A stretch of DNA of 64,000 nucleotides from Wenjunlia vitaminophila DSM 41686 (GCF_000380165.1 NZ_KB904647.1:51755-115754); one strand, 5' to 3'; positions 33,952 through 48,171 are shown, counted from the first letter of the stretch. Translations and numbers: made by a program. The notes: generated by a model not told the origin, from the sequence alone.

Positions 33952-34689
33952 ATGACTGATTCCCACCGCAGCCGCCTGCGCGTCGAGCCCGGCGCCAAGC
34001 GCGTCCGCGCCTACCTCGCCGGTCACCTGGTGGCCGACACCACCCGCCCCGTCCTGGTCTGGGAGGGGCCCCACTACCCCACCTACTACCTGCCGGTCGC
34101 TGACGTCCGCACCGAACTGCTCACCGCGAACGACAGGACCAGGCGTTCCCCGAGCCGCGGCGAGGGCAGGCTCCACGACCTCTCCGTCCCGGGCAGGACC
34201 GTCCCCGACGCCGCCCTGCGCTACCCCGACTCCCCGGTCCCCGAGCTGAGGGACCTGGTGCGGTTGGACTGGAACGCCATGGACCAGTGGTTCGAAGAGG
34301 ACGAGGAGGTGTTCGTCCACCCGCGCGACCCGTACACCCGGGTGGACGTGCTGGCCAGCTCCCGTCACGTCAGGGTCGAGGTGGACGGGGTCCTCGTCGC
34401 CGAGTCCCGGGCGCCCAGGATCGTGTTCGAGACCGGTCTGCCGCCGCGGTACTACCTGCCCCAGACGGATGTCAGCCTGCACCTGCTCGAGCCGAGCGAC
34501 ACCGTGACCCACTGCCCGTACAAGGGCACCGCCCGCTACGTGTCGGCCCGGCTAGACGGCCGGACGGTCGAGGACATCGCCTGGTCCTACCCGACGCCGC
34601 TGCCGGAGAGCCAGAAGATCGCCGGCCTGTTGTCGTTCTACGACAGCAAGGCGGAGGTCTTCGTGGACGGTGAGCTCCAGGGCCGCTGA
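33952..34689 (+). CDS. Double DUF427 protein, 245 aa
   Basis: Two DUF427 modules of similar sequence occur. At residues ~10-90, RVRAYLAGHLVADTTRPVL precedes YYLPVADVR. At ~130-215, HVRVEVDGVLVAESRAPRIV precedes YYLPQTDVSLHLLEPSDTVTHCPYKGTARYVSARLDG. In the second the full HCPYKG signature is present; in the first it is replaced by RRSPSRGEG, so only one half keeps the motif. The function of DUF427 is unknown. It is followed by a terminator facing argH. Confidence 0.9.
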   Translation: MTDSHRSRLRVEPGAKRVRAYLAGHLVADTTRPVLVWEGPHYPTYYLPVADVRTELLTANDRTRRSPSRGEGRLHDLSVPGRTVPDAALRYPDSPVPELRDLVRLDWNAMDQWFEEDEEVFVHPRDPYTRVDVLASSRHVRVEVDGVLVAESRAPRIVFETGLPPRYYLPQTDVSLHLLEPSDTVTHCPYKGTARYVSARLDGRTVEDIAWSYPTPLPESQKIAGLLSFYDSKAEVFVDGELQGR

Positions 34690-34747
34690 CCGCACGGCGC
34701 CCCGGTGACGGCGCTGCCGGGAAGCGCCGGCCACCCGGGCACGGCCG

Positions 34748-34779
34748 TCGGCCCGACCGCCGCCGGGCGGTCGGGCCGA
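34748..34779. terminator. Bidirectional terminator between DUF427 gene and argH
   Basis: TCGGCCCGACCGCC and its exact reverse complement flank the loop GCCG, between converging genes. Confidence 0.85.
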
Positions 34780-34818
34780 CCAGCGGGGGCTCCGGCGCAG
34801 CCCCCGCGTCCATGCCGG

Positions 34819-36339
<1,521 letters not shown>

Positions 36340-37533
36340 TCAGCCGAGGTCCCGGCCCGCGGCGATCTTGCTGGAGAGGCCGAAGATCTCGATGAAGCCC
36401 TTGGAGAGCGACTGGTCGAAGGTGTCCCCGGTGTCGTACGTGGCGAGGTTGAAGTCGTACAGCGACTGGTCGCTGCGCCGGCCGGTGACCACGGCCCTCC
36501 CCCCGTGCAGGGTCATCCGGACGTCCCCGCTGACGTGCTGGTTGGCCTGGTCGACGAACCCGTCCAGGGCCCGCTTCAGCGGCGAGAACCACAGGCCGTC
36601 GTAGACCAGCTCGCCCCACCGCTGGTCCACGGTCCGCTTGAACCGGGCCAGCTCCCGCTCGACGGTGACGTTCTCCAGCTCCTGGTGGGCGGTGATCAGG
36701 GCGATGGCGCCCGGCGCCTCGTAGATCTCCCTCGACTTGATCCCGACCAGCCGGTCCTCCACCATGTCGATCCGCCCGACGCCCTGGGCCCCGGCCCGCC
36801 GGTTGAGCTCCTCGATCGCCTGGAGCACGGTCACCGGCCGGCCGTCGATGGCCACCGGGGCACCGGCCTCGAAGGTGATGACCACCTCGTCGGCCTCCCG
36901 CGGCTCGGCCGGGTTCTGGGTGTAGCTGTAGACGTCCTCGATGGGACCGTTCCAGATGTCCTCGAGGAAACCGGTCTCCACGGCCCGCCCGAAGACGTTC
37001 TGGTCGATGGAGTACGGGGACTTCTTGGTGGTGGCGATCGGCAGGTTCTTGGACTCGGCGAAGGCGATGGCCCTGTCCCGGGTCATGGCGTAGTCCCGGA
37101 CCGGGGCGATGCACTTCAGGTCGGGGGCGAGCGAGGAGATCCCGGCCTCGAACCGGACCTGGTCGTTGCCCTTGCCGGTGCAGCCGTGGGCCACCGTGCT
37201 GGCCCCGTGCTTCCTGGCCGCGGCCACCAGGTGCTTGACGATGGTGGGCCGGGACAGCGCGGAGACCAGCGGGTACCTGTCCATGTACAGCGCGTTGGCC
37301 TTCAGCGCGGGCAGGCAGTACTCCTGCGCGAACTCGTCCCGGGCGTCGGCGACCTCGGCCTCCACCGCCCCACAGGCCAGGGCCCGCTTGCGGATGATCT
37401 CCAGGTCCTCGCCGCCCTGACCGACGTCCACCGCGACCGCGACGACCTCGGCGCCGGTCTCCTCGGCGATCCACCCGATGCAGACGGAGGTGTCAAGGCC
37501 GCCCGAATAGGCGAGGACGACGCGCTCGGTCAC
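36340..37533 (-). CDS. argG: Argininosuccinate synthase, 397 aa
   Basis: It joins citrulline and aspartate using [21 protein letters not shown] is the P-loop-like ATP site, [14 protein letters not shown] contacts the nucleotide, and [17 protein letters not shown] is the substrate region. The GTG at 37533 has AAGGAG seven bases upstream. It has its own promoter with an ARG-box palindrome upstream and a terminator separates it from argR. In some Streptomyces argG is elsewhere; here it sits within the cluster, as I recall for S. clavuligerus. Confidence 0.97.
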   Translation of the reverse strand: MTERVVLAYSGGLDTSVCIGWIAEETGAEVVAVAVDVGQGGEDLEIIRKRALACGAVEAEVADARDEFAQEYCLPALKANALYMDRYPLVSALSRPTIVKHLVAAARKHGASTVAHGCTGKGNDQVRFEAGISSLAPDLKCIAPVRDYAMTRDRAIAFAESKNLPIATTKKSPYSIDQNVFGRAVETGFLEDIWNGPIEDVYSYTQNPAEPREADEVVITFEAGAPVAIDGRPVTVLQAIEELNRRAGAQGVGRIDMVEDRLVGIKSREIYEAPGAIALITAHQELENVTVERELARFKRTVDQRWGELVYDGLWFSPLKRALDGFVDQANQHVSGDVRMTLHGGRAVVTGRRSDQSLYDFNLATYDTGDTFDQSLSKGFIEIFGLSSKIAAGRDLG

Positions 37534-37601
37534 GGGGTGCTCCTTCGTTCGCTGGGTCAGGGCGGGCACGGGGTCGGGGTCCGCCACACGCTGGTTGGCA
37601 T

Positions 37602-37631
37602 GAGTATGCAGATCTCTGCATACATTGTCAA
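37602..37631 (-). promoter_or_regulatory. argG promoter with ARG box
   Basis: The palindrome GTATGCAGA-TC-TCTGCATAC (37604-37623) fills the spacer between TTGACA (37631-37626, read on the minus strand) and a CATACT-type -10 at 37608-37603. ArgR repressor sites are AT-rich ~20-bp dyads containing TGCA-type steps, so binding here would block RNA polymerase when arginine is abundant. Confidence 0.75.
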
Positions 37632-37665
37632 AGCGAGGTCCGACCCGGCGCGACGGCAGCACGAA

Positions 37666-37697
37666 GGGACCACCCGCGCGGGTGCACGGGTGGTCCC
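37666..37697 (-). terminator. Terminator of the argCJBDR operon
   Basis: GGGACCACCCG and its exact reverse complement flank ten bases, 68 bp past the argR stop and before the argG promoter. Confidence 0.8.
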
Positions 37698-37764
37698 GAA
37701 GAGGTGTGTCGTGGCGTACCGCGGCCGGGCCCTGCCCACCGTCGCGGCCGCCCGGCGACCGGCG

Positions 37765-38289
37765 CTACCGCGAGCGCTCCGCCAGCGCCAGCAGGTGGTC
37801 CGCGAGGGCCTGGCCGCCCTGGGGGTCGCGACTGACCAGCATCAGCGTGTCATCGCCCGCGATGGTGCCCAGGATGTCGTGGACCTCCGCCTGGTCGATG
37901 GCCGAGGCGAAGAACTGGGCGGCGCCCGGTGGAGTGCGCAGCACCACCAGGTTGGCCGAGGCCTCGGCGGAGATCAGGAGCTCACCCGCGAGGCGGGCCA
38001 TCCGCTCCTCCTTCACCGACTCCCCCAACGGCGCCATGGGCGTGCGGAACCCGCCCTCGGACGGCACCGCGTAGATGAGCTCCCCCTCCGCGTTCCGGAT
38101 CTTGACCGCACCGAGCTCGTCCAGGTCCCGGGAGAGCGTGGCCTGGGTGACCTGCAACCCGTCGTCCGCGAGCAGCCTGGCGAGCTGGCTCTGGGAACGC
38201 ACCGGCTGCCGGTTGAGGATGTCAACGATCCTCCCGTGCCGCGCCGTACGGGTCTGCGGGACCGCGGGTCCCTGGTGAGCGTCGGTCAT
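37765..38289 (-). CDS. argR: Arginine repressor ArgR, 174 aa
   Basis: The N-terminal winged helix ([52 protein letters not shown]) binds ARG boxes. The C-terminal domain ([36 protein letters not shown]) binds arginine and forms the hexamer; the GTIAGDDT stretch is the ligand site. ATG 38289 lies close behind argD, so it is the last gene of argCJBDR and represses its own operon through the site before argC. Confidence 0.96.
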   Translation of the reverse strand: MTDAHQGPAVPQTRTARHGRIVDILNRQPVRSQSQLARLLADDGLQVTQATLSRDLDELGAVKIRNAEGELIYAVPSEGGFRTPMAPLGESVKEERMARLAGELLISAEASANLVVLRTPPGAAQFFASAIDQAEVHDILGTIAGDDTLMLVSRDPQGGQALADHLLALAERSR

Positions 38290-38294
38290 CGTCG

Positions 38295-39535
38295 TCAGTC
38301 CTCGGTTCTTCTCGCCCCGTGTACCCCGTCCAGGAGTCCGGGCAGGACCTGGATCAGCGCATCCACCTCGGCCTCGGAGACGATCAGTGGAGGAGCAAGC
38401 CGCACCACGTCCGGTGCCGCGGCGTTCACCAGGAACCCGGCGTCCTGAGCCGCCTGCTGCACCAGCGGTGCCACCGGCTCGGTGAGCACGATACCCAGCA
38501 GCAGTCCGGCCCCCCGCACATGGCTCACCAGCGGGTGCCGCAGGCCCTCGACGCCCTGCCTGACCCGTTCCCCGAGGAGCTTGGCCCGGTCGAGCAACCC
38601 CTCGGACTCGATGGTGTCGATCACGGCGAGGGCGGCGGCGCAGACGACCGGGTTGCCGCCGAAGGTGGTGCCGTGGTGCCCCCGGGTGAACAGCTCCGCG
38701 GCCGGGCCGAACGCCACTGCGGCACCGATCGGGAGTCCCCCGCCGAGGCCCTTGGCGAGGGTCACCACGTCCGGCTCCACCCCGGCCGACTGGTGGGCGA
38801 ACCAGTGGCCGGTGCGGCCGAACCCGGTCTGGATCTCGTCGAGGACCAGCAGCGCGCCGGCCGAGCGGGTGATCTCCCGGGCCGCCGCCAGATAGCCGTC
38901 GGGAGCGGGCACCACGCCGACCTCGCCCTGGATCGGCTCCAGGACCACGGCCGCGGTGTCCGTGGTGACCGCGGCCCGCAGGGCCTCCACGTCGCCGTAC
39001 GGCACATGGGTCACCTCGCCGGGCAACGGCTCGAACGGGGCCCGCTTGTCCGGCTGGCCGGTGAGCGCGAGCGCCCCCATGGTGCGGCCGTGGAACCCGC
39101 CCTCGGCCGCGACCACGTGCCGGCGTCCGGTGAGTCGGCTGAGTTTGAACGCCGCCTCGTTGGCCTCGGCTCCCGAGTTGGCGAGGAAGACCCGCCCCGG
39201 GCGGCCGAACAGGTGCAGCAGCCGCTCGGCGAGCTCCACCGGCGGCTGGGCCACGAACAGGTTGGAGACGTGGCCGAGCCGGCCGAACTGGTCGGTCACC
39301 GCCCGGGCCACGGCCGGGTGCGCATGGCCGAGCAGGTTGACCGCGAGACCGCCGACGAGGTCCAGGTATGCCTTGCCGTCGGCGTCCCACACCGTGGCGC
39401 CGGCCCCGCGCACCAGGGGGACCCTCGGGGTGCCGTAGTTGTTCATCAGGGCACCCTGCCAGCGGGCGGTCAGGGTGGCGTTGGTGACGCCCGCACCGGC
39501 GCTGGTCGCCCCGGCGGCCGTGTCGTCCTGCGTGG

Positions 39536-39539
<4 letters not shown>
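38295..39539 (-). CDS. argD: Acetylornithine aminotransferase, 414 aa
   Basis: This class III PLP enzyme converts N-acetylglutamate semialdehyde to N-acetylornithine. [20 protein letters not shown] binds the cofactor, [21 protein letters not shown] and the lysine in [17 protein letters not shown] form the PLP site, and [16 protein letters not shown] follows. ATG 39539 overlaps the argB stop (ATGA). The first ~25 residues ([15 protein letters not shown]) are an unstructured extension. Confidence 0.96.
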
Positions 39540-42723
<3,184 letters not shown>

Positions 42724-42850
42724 ACAAGATCGTGGACGCCTTCACCGGGCTGACCAGCTCGCCAGGAGCATCGACACCGGGCAACCGATCCGAGCATGAT
42801 GTTGATCTTCGGCACCCAGAGGGACGGCCAAGGCCGCCGGCGCCTCCGCT

Positions 42851-43936
42851 TCACCCGCCCAGGCCACGCAGGTCAGCCATCTTGACCCTCGCCACCACCG
42901 CATCGCCCTCACGCACCAACTCGCCACCCACTCCTGTGAGAAGCCGTTGCGCGGCGGCGTTGTCCACCTTCGTGCTCGCGAACACCGAATCGAATCCCTC
43001 AGCGCACGCCAAGTCCAGAAGCTGATGGAGCACCGCACGTCCGACGCCGCTCCCGCGATGAGAACGGCCGATCCAAACCCCCACCTCGACCGCACGCCTC
43101 ACCGGATCCTCCATCGGGCACAGCCGCGCAGCCCCCACCACTGTCTTCCCCACGACGATGGCATAGGTGCTCTCCACCGGCTCTGCAGAAAGTGACCTCG
43201 ACTGGTGGAACCTCAAGAAGGCCACCCGTCGCTCGCTGGTCCACCCAGAAGGTCCTGCCACCGGAGGCATCACCTCACGCGGGTCGGCATCGGCGACAGC
43301 GGCCTCCAACAGTTCCTGCAGTAGATCCTCATCGAGTCGCTGGAGCACGACATCAGAGCGCATCCCCGCATCCTGCGATCCGCTGGACCCAACCGACCCT
43401 GCGCCCTTCTCAGCGCACCGCAGATACTCCTTGGGAAGCCTGACGTTGGTGCTTGCGCGCAAACGCAGCATGTCCCTCCGGTCCTTCTCGGTGGGCTCAT
43501 AACCGAGGTGACACTGCACCTGGGTCGCCGCGTCGACGCACTGAACCTCGTGTCCGCCGATCATCCCAGTCGTCGGAGGCGGGTAGTGGAACCTCTCGTT
43601 ACCCGGGAGGAGCTGATAGCCGCCCTCCCCAGACGACCCGGTGATGGGATGCAGGTCGATCTCCCGGCCCGCACCGTCCGCGACGGCCAGTGCAGTGGGC
43701 AGCCAGTCGCGCACGACCTCGGTGAACCCTGCCTCGGCCAGGATGGTCCGAACGACATCAAGCTCGTCCGAGAGGACGACGAGGTCAAGATCCGAATGAG
43801 CTCGGGTCGTCTCACCGACAAGGGCGTCCACCCCCCAACCGCCGTCCACCCAGACCGTCGCTCCCGCATTCGCCAACAGGTGCAGTACGTCGAGCACATC
43901 GGGTTCACTGAGCACGGGTGGCACTCTGACAGCCAC
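42851..43936 (-). CDS. Lnu/ANT-type nucleotidyltransferase fused to a GNAT acetyltransferase, 361 aa
   Basis: Residues ~1-165 resemble small antibiotic nucleotidyltransferases of the lincosamide/aminoglycoside type: ATVWVDGGWGVDALVGETTRAHSDLDLVV with the GGW and DxD metal site, and QVQCHLGYEPTEKDRRDMLRL. Residues ~230-355 are a complete GNAT with VEVGVWIGRSHRGSGVGRAVLHQLL. A two-activity resistance-like enzyme is possible; the substrate is unproven. The GTG at 43936 is preferred, with GTG 43924 as alternative; the longer open frame upstream looks non-coding. Third-position GC is visibly lower than in the arg genes, suggesting acquisition. Confidence 0.75.
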   Translation of the reverse strand: MAVRVPPVLSEPDVLDVLHLLANAGATVWVDGGWGVDALVGETTRAHSDLDLVVLSDELDVVRTILAEAGFTEVVRDWLPTALAVADGAGREIDLHPITGSSGEGGYQLLPGNERFHYPPPTTGMIGGHEVQCVDAATQVQCHLGYEPTEKDRRDMLRLRASTNVRLPKEYLRCAEKGAGSVGSSGSQDAGMRSDVVLQRLDEDLLQELLEAAVADADPREVMPPVAGPSGWTSERRVAFLRFHQSRSLSAEPVESTYAIVVGKTVVGAARLCPMEDPVRRAVEVGVWIGRSHRGSGVGRAVLHQLLDLACAEGFDSVFASTKVDNAAAQRLLTGVGGELVREGDAVVARVKMADLRGLGG

Positions 43937-44238
43937 GACGCCCCGCCGCCACCGAGATTCACCACTACCGCTGCGGACAGCACGGCCCGTCCGATGTCCT
44001 TCGGGGTCACCTATCGACCCTCGCCGGGGCCAACATCGAGGCTTCGCAAGCTGCTGACCACCGGCTACCGAAAGTCGCGGGGCCACCTATCAGTCTTCGT
44101 CACACCGGGCTGAGACTGAGCGCTTCACCTGGCGGGTGAGGCTTGAGGTGGCGGGAGAGGCAACAGTTGTCCTTCTCACCTGCGGTGCCCCTCGGGAAAG
44201 TGGTCCGGAAGGCCGTGCCGGTCGGGTGTGGTGGGGGC

Positions 44239-44537
44239 ATGGCCGAGCTGCGGTTCCTCATCCGCGACGACGGCGACGAGGACCACGCTCCCGACTTCCC
44301 GGTGCCGCCGCCCGGGACCGCGGTGCTGATCGACGTCCGGCCCGCTGACCTGGTCGAGGCGAAGGACGCGGTGAGGTTCGCCGTCCGCGGCGGTTCGGTG
44401 AGCCGGTGGACGCCACCTCGTTGTCGGCGGCGGCCCGGGCACATGCCGTTCCCCTGCTCTGGCATCGCCGGTTGGCGATGGATCCGGCCCAGCCGTTGAG
44501 TGATGCCGCGTGGATCCACCCGATGGGGAGGCGGTGA
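44239..44537 (+). pseudogene. Frameshifted remnant of an unknown gene
   Basis: From ATG 44239, MAELRFLIRDDGDEDHAPDF to about 44400 shows nearly all G/C third positions. Then the coding-like frame switches to VDATSLSAAARAHAVPLLWH, continuing to a stop at 44537. The shift point is near 44402. I do not recognise the family. It may be a sequencing error or a truly broken gene; the surrounding decay favours the latter. Confidence 0.4.
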
Positions 44538-44551
44538 TACACGACGGACGC

Positions 44552-44715
44552 CACGGTCGTGGAACGCCGATCTGAAGGATCACGGCCTGGCCAGGGCCCG
44601 GATCTGGACGGCGCACCTGCTGCCGGTGCTTCTGGAACGGCTCACCGCACGGACCCCGGTCACCGAGTGGCCGACGCGGATGACCGCCGAGCAGAAGACC
44701 GCGCCTGCATGTTGA
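44552..44715 (+). pseudogene. C-terminal remnant of an unknown gene
   Basis: The frame ADLKDHGLARARIWTAHLLP and onward to a stop at 44715 has strong third-position GC but no credible start. It lies in a different frame from the preceding remnant. It could be the end of the same decayed gene or of another. Unrecognised. Confidence 0.3.
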
Positions 44716-44878
44716 CCCGAGCCCGCGCAGCCGCGGCCGACCGGCCGGCTGCCCCGCTGAGTGCACTTCCTCCGCCGGCCGAGCGGGCCGAGATGGCCAA
44801 TGCCACCCGGCGCCGCCCCGCTCCCTTGAGCACCACCGCGAGACCCGGGGAAGGGCCTGCTCCAGTGATCGCGGGGTA

Positions 44879-44957
44879 CTGGCTGCGGTCGTGCGCGTCG
44901 CCACCACGGGCTGCGCCTGGCAGCAGCTGACGTCCGCATCTTCGGCACGTACGGCCA
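44879..44957 (+). pseudogene. IS5-like transposase fragment
   Basis: LAAVVRVATTGCAWQQLTSA matches, from memory, the conserved N-terminal stretch of Streptomyces IS5-group transposases (VATTGCTWQQLP-SASFG). The match ends abruptly in unrelated sequence. A second fragment of this type, on the other strand, lies at 50130-50276. Confidence 0.5.
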
Positions 44958-45092
44958 GGCACATCCGGACGCGGGGCCCGCACAGTGAACTCGGCCCTCT
45001 GGCTGGCCACGGCGGGAGCCGGGGGAACGTAACCTGCCTGGGGGCACGGGACGTTGGCGCCGACACGGGTGCTGGGTGGGGAAGGGGGCCGG

Positions 45093-47546
45093 GTGGAGCC
45101 GCTGAGGGCCGGGGACCCGGAGAAGGTGGGTGGGTTCGGGTTGCGGGGCCGGCTGGGTGCAGGCGGGATGGGCGAGGTGTTCCTGGGCTGGTCGCCGGGT
45201 GGGAAGGCGGTGGCCGTGAAGGTGGTGCATCCGCATCTGGCGCGGCAGGGGGAGTTCCGGCGGCGGTTCGCGCGGGAGGTGGCGGCAGCGCGGGCGGTAA
45301 GCGGGGCGTTCACGGCTCCGGTGATGGCCGCCGGGCCGGACGACGACCGGCCGTGGATCGCGACCGTCTACGTTCCGGGGCCCACTCTGGCGGAAGCGGT
45401 CGGTGTGGCCGGGCCGTTGCCCGAAGGCGCGGTGTGGCGGATGGCGGCGGGGCTGGTGGAGGCGTTGCAGGCCATTCACGCGGTGGGGGTGCTGCACCGC
45501 GATCTGAAGCCATCGAACGTGCTGGTGGCCGCCGACGGGCCGCGGGTGATCGATTTCGGGATCGCGCGGACGCTGGAGGACACCGCACTGACGGCTACCG
45601 GCCTGGTGGTGGGGACGGCGGGCTTCATGGCGCCCGAGCAGGCCGAGGGCGGCGAAGTCGGCCCGGCCGGCGATGTGTTCGCGCTGGGGGCAGTGATCGC
45701 CTTCGCCGCCACGGGGGCCGGGCCCTTCGGGGAGGGCCCGCCACTGGCGGTGCTCCACCGGGTGGTCAACGGGCGGCCCCGGCTGGACGGGCTCACGGGA
45801 CCGCTGCGCGAACTGGTCGACGCGTGCCTCGCGAAGGACTCCCGCGAACGGCCCACGCTCACAGCGTTGCTGGAGCGGATCGGCGCGCACTGGGAGCCGA
45901 CGGACGACTTCCCCGGCGTCTCTCCCTGGCCGGACGCCGTCACCACCCTCATCCAGCGGCACGCCACACCCCAGACCGCCCCCTACACCGAAGCCGCCGG
46001 GGCCACGGCGCCGCCGGACGGCGAACGGGACACGGCGCGTCCGGCCATCGTCGGCATCGACTTCGGCACGGCGAACTCGACCGTCGCCGCCCTGGAAGCC
46101 GGCGAGGTCCGGCTGATCCCCAACGCCCTGGGCGCGCATTCCACTCCCAGTCTGGTGGCCCTCACCGCCGAGGGGGACGTCCTCGTCGGCACGGCCGCCG
46201 AGCGGCAGGCCCTCACCAACCCCGGCTACACCGCGCGCGCTGCCAAGCTGAAGCTGGGCACCAGCTGGCGTGTCACGCGGGGCGACATCCGGCTCACCGC
46301 CGAGGACGTCGCCGGGCTGCTCCTCGCCCGCCTGCGCCAGGACGCCGAGGCCCACCTCGGCAGGCCGCTCACCGGCGCGGTGCTGGCGGTGCCATCCAGC
46401 TTCCCTCGCGAACAGCGGGCCGCGCTGGTCGCGGCCGGTGAACGGGCCGGGCTCAACGTCCTGCGGCTGATCAATGAGCCCTCGGCCGTGGCGATGGCCT
46501 ACAGCCCGCACCGGGTCGACCAGACCTGTCTGATCTTCGATCTCGGCGCGGGCACCCTCGACGTCGCCCTGATCGCTCTCGGCGACGGCGTCGTGGAGGT
46601 GAGGGCCGCCGCCGGCGACAGCCGGCTCGGCGGCGACGACTGGGACCTGCGGATCGTCGAGCACCTGACCGACCGCGTACGGCTGCGGCACGGCGTGGAC
46701 CTCACCGGCGACGTTGCCGCGGCCCAGCGGCTGCGCCAGGCGGCCGAGGCGGCGAAGATCGAGCTGTCGGTGGCGCGCACCACGACCGTCAGGCTGCCCC
46801 ACCTCGCCACCGGACCTGACGGTCCCGTCCACCTCGAAGAGGAGCTGACCCGCGAGGAGTTCGAGACGCTCACCCGGGAACTGCTGGAACGCTGCCGAAC
46901 CCCTGTCGAACACGTCCTCGCCGACGCCGAGCACACGCTCGCCGACATCGACCGGGTCGTCCTGACGGGCGGCGCCGCCCGGATGCCCGCGGTGGGCGAC
47001 CTGATCCGCCGGCTCACGGACGGCCGTGAGCCCTACCGGGGCCTGATCCCCGGGGCTGTCGCCAGCGGCGCCGGTGTTCAGGCGGGCGTCCTGGCTGGTG
47101 AGGTGAAGGACGTGCTCCTCATGGACGTCACCCCCCACTCGATCGGCATCGAAACCAACGAGGGGACCACGAGGAAGCTGATCGAGCGGAACACGACGAT
47201 CCCCACGACGCGCTCCGAGATCTTCACCACGCACACGGACCACCAGCCCACGGCGGTGGTCCACGTCGTGGAGGGCGAGCGGGAGGACGCGGCGAGCAAC
47301 CGGACCCTTGCGGTCCTCGAGATCGCCCTGCCACCCGCTCCCCGCGGCGTGCCGCTGATCGAGGTGACGGCCAGCTGCGACGCCAACGACATTCTCCGCA
47401 TCAGGGTCAAGGACCTGGGCACGGGCAATGGGACGACCGCCACCGTCGACCTGGCGACGATGGAACGGGCGGCCGCGCTCCGCCGCTCCTCCGGCTGGGC
47501 CAGCCTGCGCCGTCTCGCCCTTGCGACTCACCCGGGGGCCTTCTAA
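45093..47546 (+). CDS. Ser/Thr protein kinase - Hsp70 (DnaK-like) fusion, 817 aa
   Basis: Residues ~12-275 are a complete Hanks kinase: LGAGGMGEVFLG, VAVKVVHPHL, HRDLKPSN at 135-142, DFG at 154, GTAGFMAPEQ. From ~317 follows an Hsp70 ATPase: phosphate-1 GIDFGTANSTV, connect-1 VPSSFPREQRAAL, phosphate-2 IFDLGAGTLDV at ~481, and VVLTGGAARMP at ~622. Then come the linker-like VLLMDVTPHSIGIE (~674) and a beta substrate-binding domain. The long helical lid of DnaK is nearly absent. There is no membrane segment, so it is cytoplasmic. GTG 45093 is chosen for its GGGGAAGGGGG; a TTG at 45054 is in frame. It may phosphorylate clients bound by its own chaperone half. Confidence 0.9.
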   Translation: MEPLRAGDPEKVGGFGLRGRLGAGGMGEVFLGWSPGGKAVAVKVVHPHLARQGEFRRRFAREVAAARAVSGAFTAPVMAAGPDDDRPWIATVYVPGPTLAEAVGVAGPLPEGAVWRMAAGLVEALQAIHAVGVLHRDLKPSNVLVAADGPRVIDFGIARTLEDTALTATGLVVGTAGFMAPEQAEGGEVGPAGDVFALGAVIAFAATGAGPFGEGPPLAVLHRVVNGRPRLDGLTGPLRELVDACLAKDSRERPTLTALLERIGAHWEPTDDFPGVSPWPDAVTTLIQRHATPQTAPYTEAAGATAPPDGERDTARPAIVGIDFGTANSTVAALEAGEVRLIPNALGAHSTPSLVALTAEGDVLVGTAAERQALTNPGYTARAAKLKLGTSWRVTRGDIRLTAEDVAGLLLARLRQDAEAHLGRPLTGAVLAVPSSFPREQRAALVAAGERAGLNVLRLINEPSAVAMAYSPHRVDQTCLIFDLGAGTLDVALIALGDGVVEVRAAAGDSRLGGDDWDLRIVEHLTDRVRLRHGVDLTGDVAAAQRLRQAAEAAKIELSVARTTTVRLPHLATGPDGPVHLEEELTREEFETLTRELLERCRTPVEHVLADAEHTLADIDRVVLTGGAARMPAVGDLIRRLTDGREPYRGLIPGAVASGAGVQAGVLAGEVKDVLLMDVTPHSIGIETNEGTTRKLIERNTTIPTTRSEIFTTHTDHQPTAVVHVVEGEREDAASNRTLAVLEIALPPAPRGVPLIEVTASCDANDILRIRVKDLGTGNGTTATVDLATMERAAALRRSSGWASLRRLALATHPGAF

Positions 47547-47679
47547 GTGGTCGGCGCTGGAAGTCCTTCGGGGATTGATCAGCTAGTCAGGGCGGCGGGG
47601 GGCTTCTTGTCGACCGCGGGCGCGCCTCCAGAGTGGCTTCACGCTGATGGGGCGGTGGTGCTTGTGGTGGCCCAGGGTC

Positions 47680-48141
47680 TCAGGTGGCGGGCGGGGTTGT
47701 CGTGTGGCGAGTCTGCTGGATCAGGACGGTGGTGGCGCGTTCCAGGAGTTCGCAGAGTGAGGCGTGTTCGGAGGGTGTGAACGCTTCGGTGAGCGCGCGC
47801 TCAAGGATGATCACCTCCTGGTAGGCGCGGTCCAGCAGCGTCTGGCCCTCATCGGTGAGTGTGGCGATCTGCACCTTGGCGTGCACGGGGGACGTCTCGC
47901 GGCGGATGAGTTCCTTGGTCTCCATGTTGGTCAGCACGCTGCTCATGCTCTGCTGCGTGACCCCGCAGGAGCGGGCCAGCTGGGCGCCGGACATGCCGCC
48001 TTCGCGCGAGAGGAACAGCAGAACGGTGTACTGCGTCATGGTCAGCCCGTAGGCACGCAGCACTGCCTCGTGGTGCGCCATCAACGCCTGCTCCGACCGC
48101 CTGATCCGGGTGCAGAGGTCGTTCTCGATCGGGGCTTCCAC
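47680..48141 (-). CDS. MarR-family regulator, 153 aa
   Basis: The winged helix is typical: AYGLTMTQYTVLLFLSREGGMSGAQLARSCGVTQQSMSSVLTNMETKELIRRETSPVHAKVQIATLTDEGQTLLDRA. The GTG at 48141 is chosen because AAGGAG lies six bases before it; a longer TTG-initiated frame would place that sequence inside the gene. It is divergent from the quinone-reductase-like gene and probably represses it from the palindromes in the shared intergenic region. The cysteine in RSCGVT could be a redox sensor, which is speculative. Confidence 0.9.
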   Translation of the reverse strand: MEAPIENDLCTRIRRSEQALMAHHEAVLRAYGLTMTQYTVLLFLSREGGMSGAQLARSCGVTQQSMSSVLTNMETKELIRRETSPVHAKVQIATLTDEGQTLLDRAYQEVIILERALTEAFTPSEHASLCELLERATTVLIQQTRHTTTPPAT

Positions 48142-48171
48142 GGCGCACTCCTTCAATTCACAGATTCATGG

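Larger units (their letters stand above)
44087..45092. other. 1-kb region of decayed gene fragments
   Basis: No intact gene is supported. Three coding-like scraps occur: a frameshifted hypothetical (44239-44537), a C-terminal remnant (44552-44715), and an IS5-like transposase fragment (44879-44957). The region separates the nucleotidyltransferase-GNAT gene from the kinase-Hsp70 gene. Confidence 0.6.

Noticed and set aside
44580..47531. 983-codon frame antisense to the kinase-Hsp70 gene
   Set aside because: All conserved motifs lie on the plus strand; the antisense protein is Arg/Pro/His-rich low complexity.
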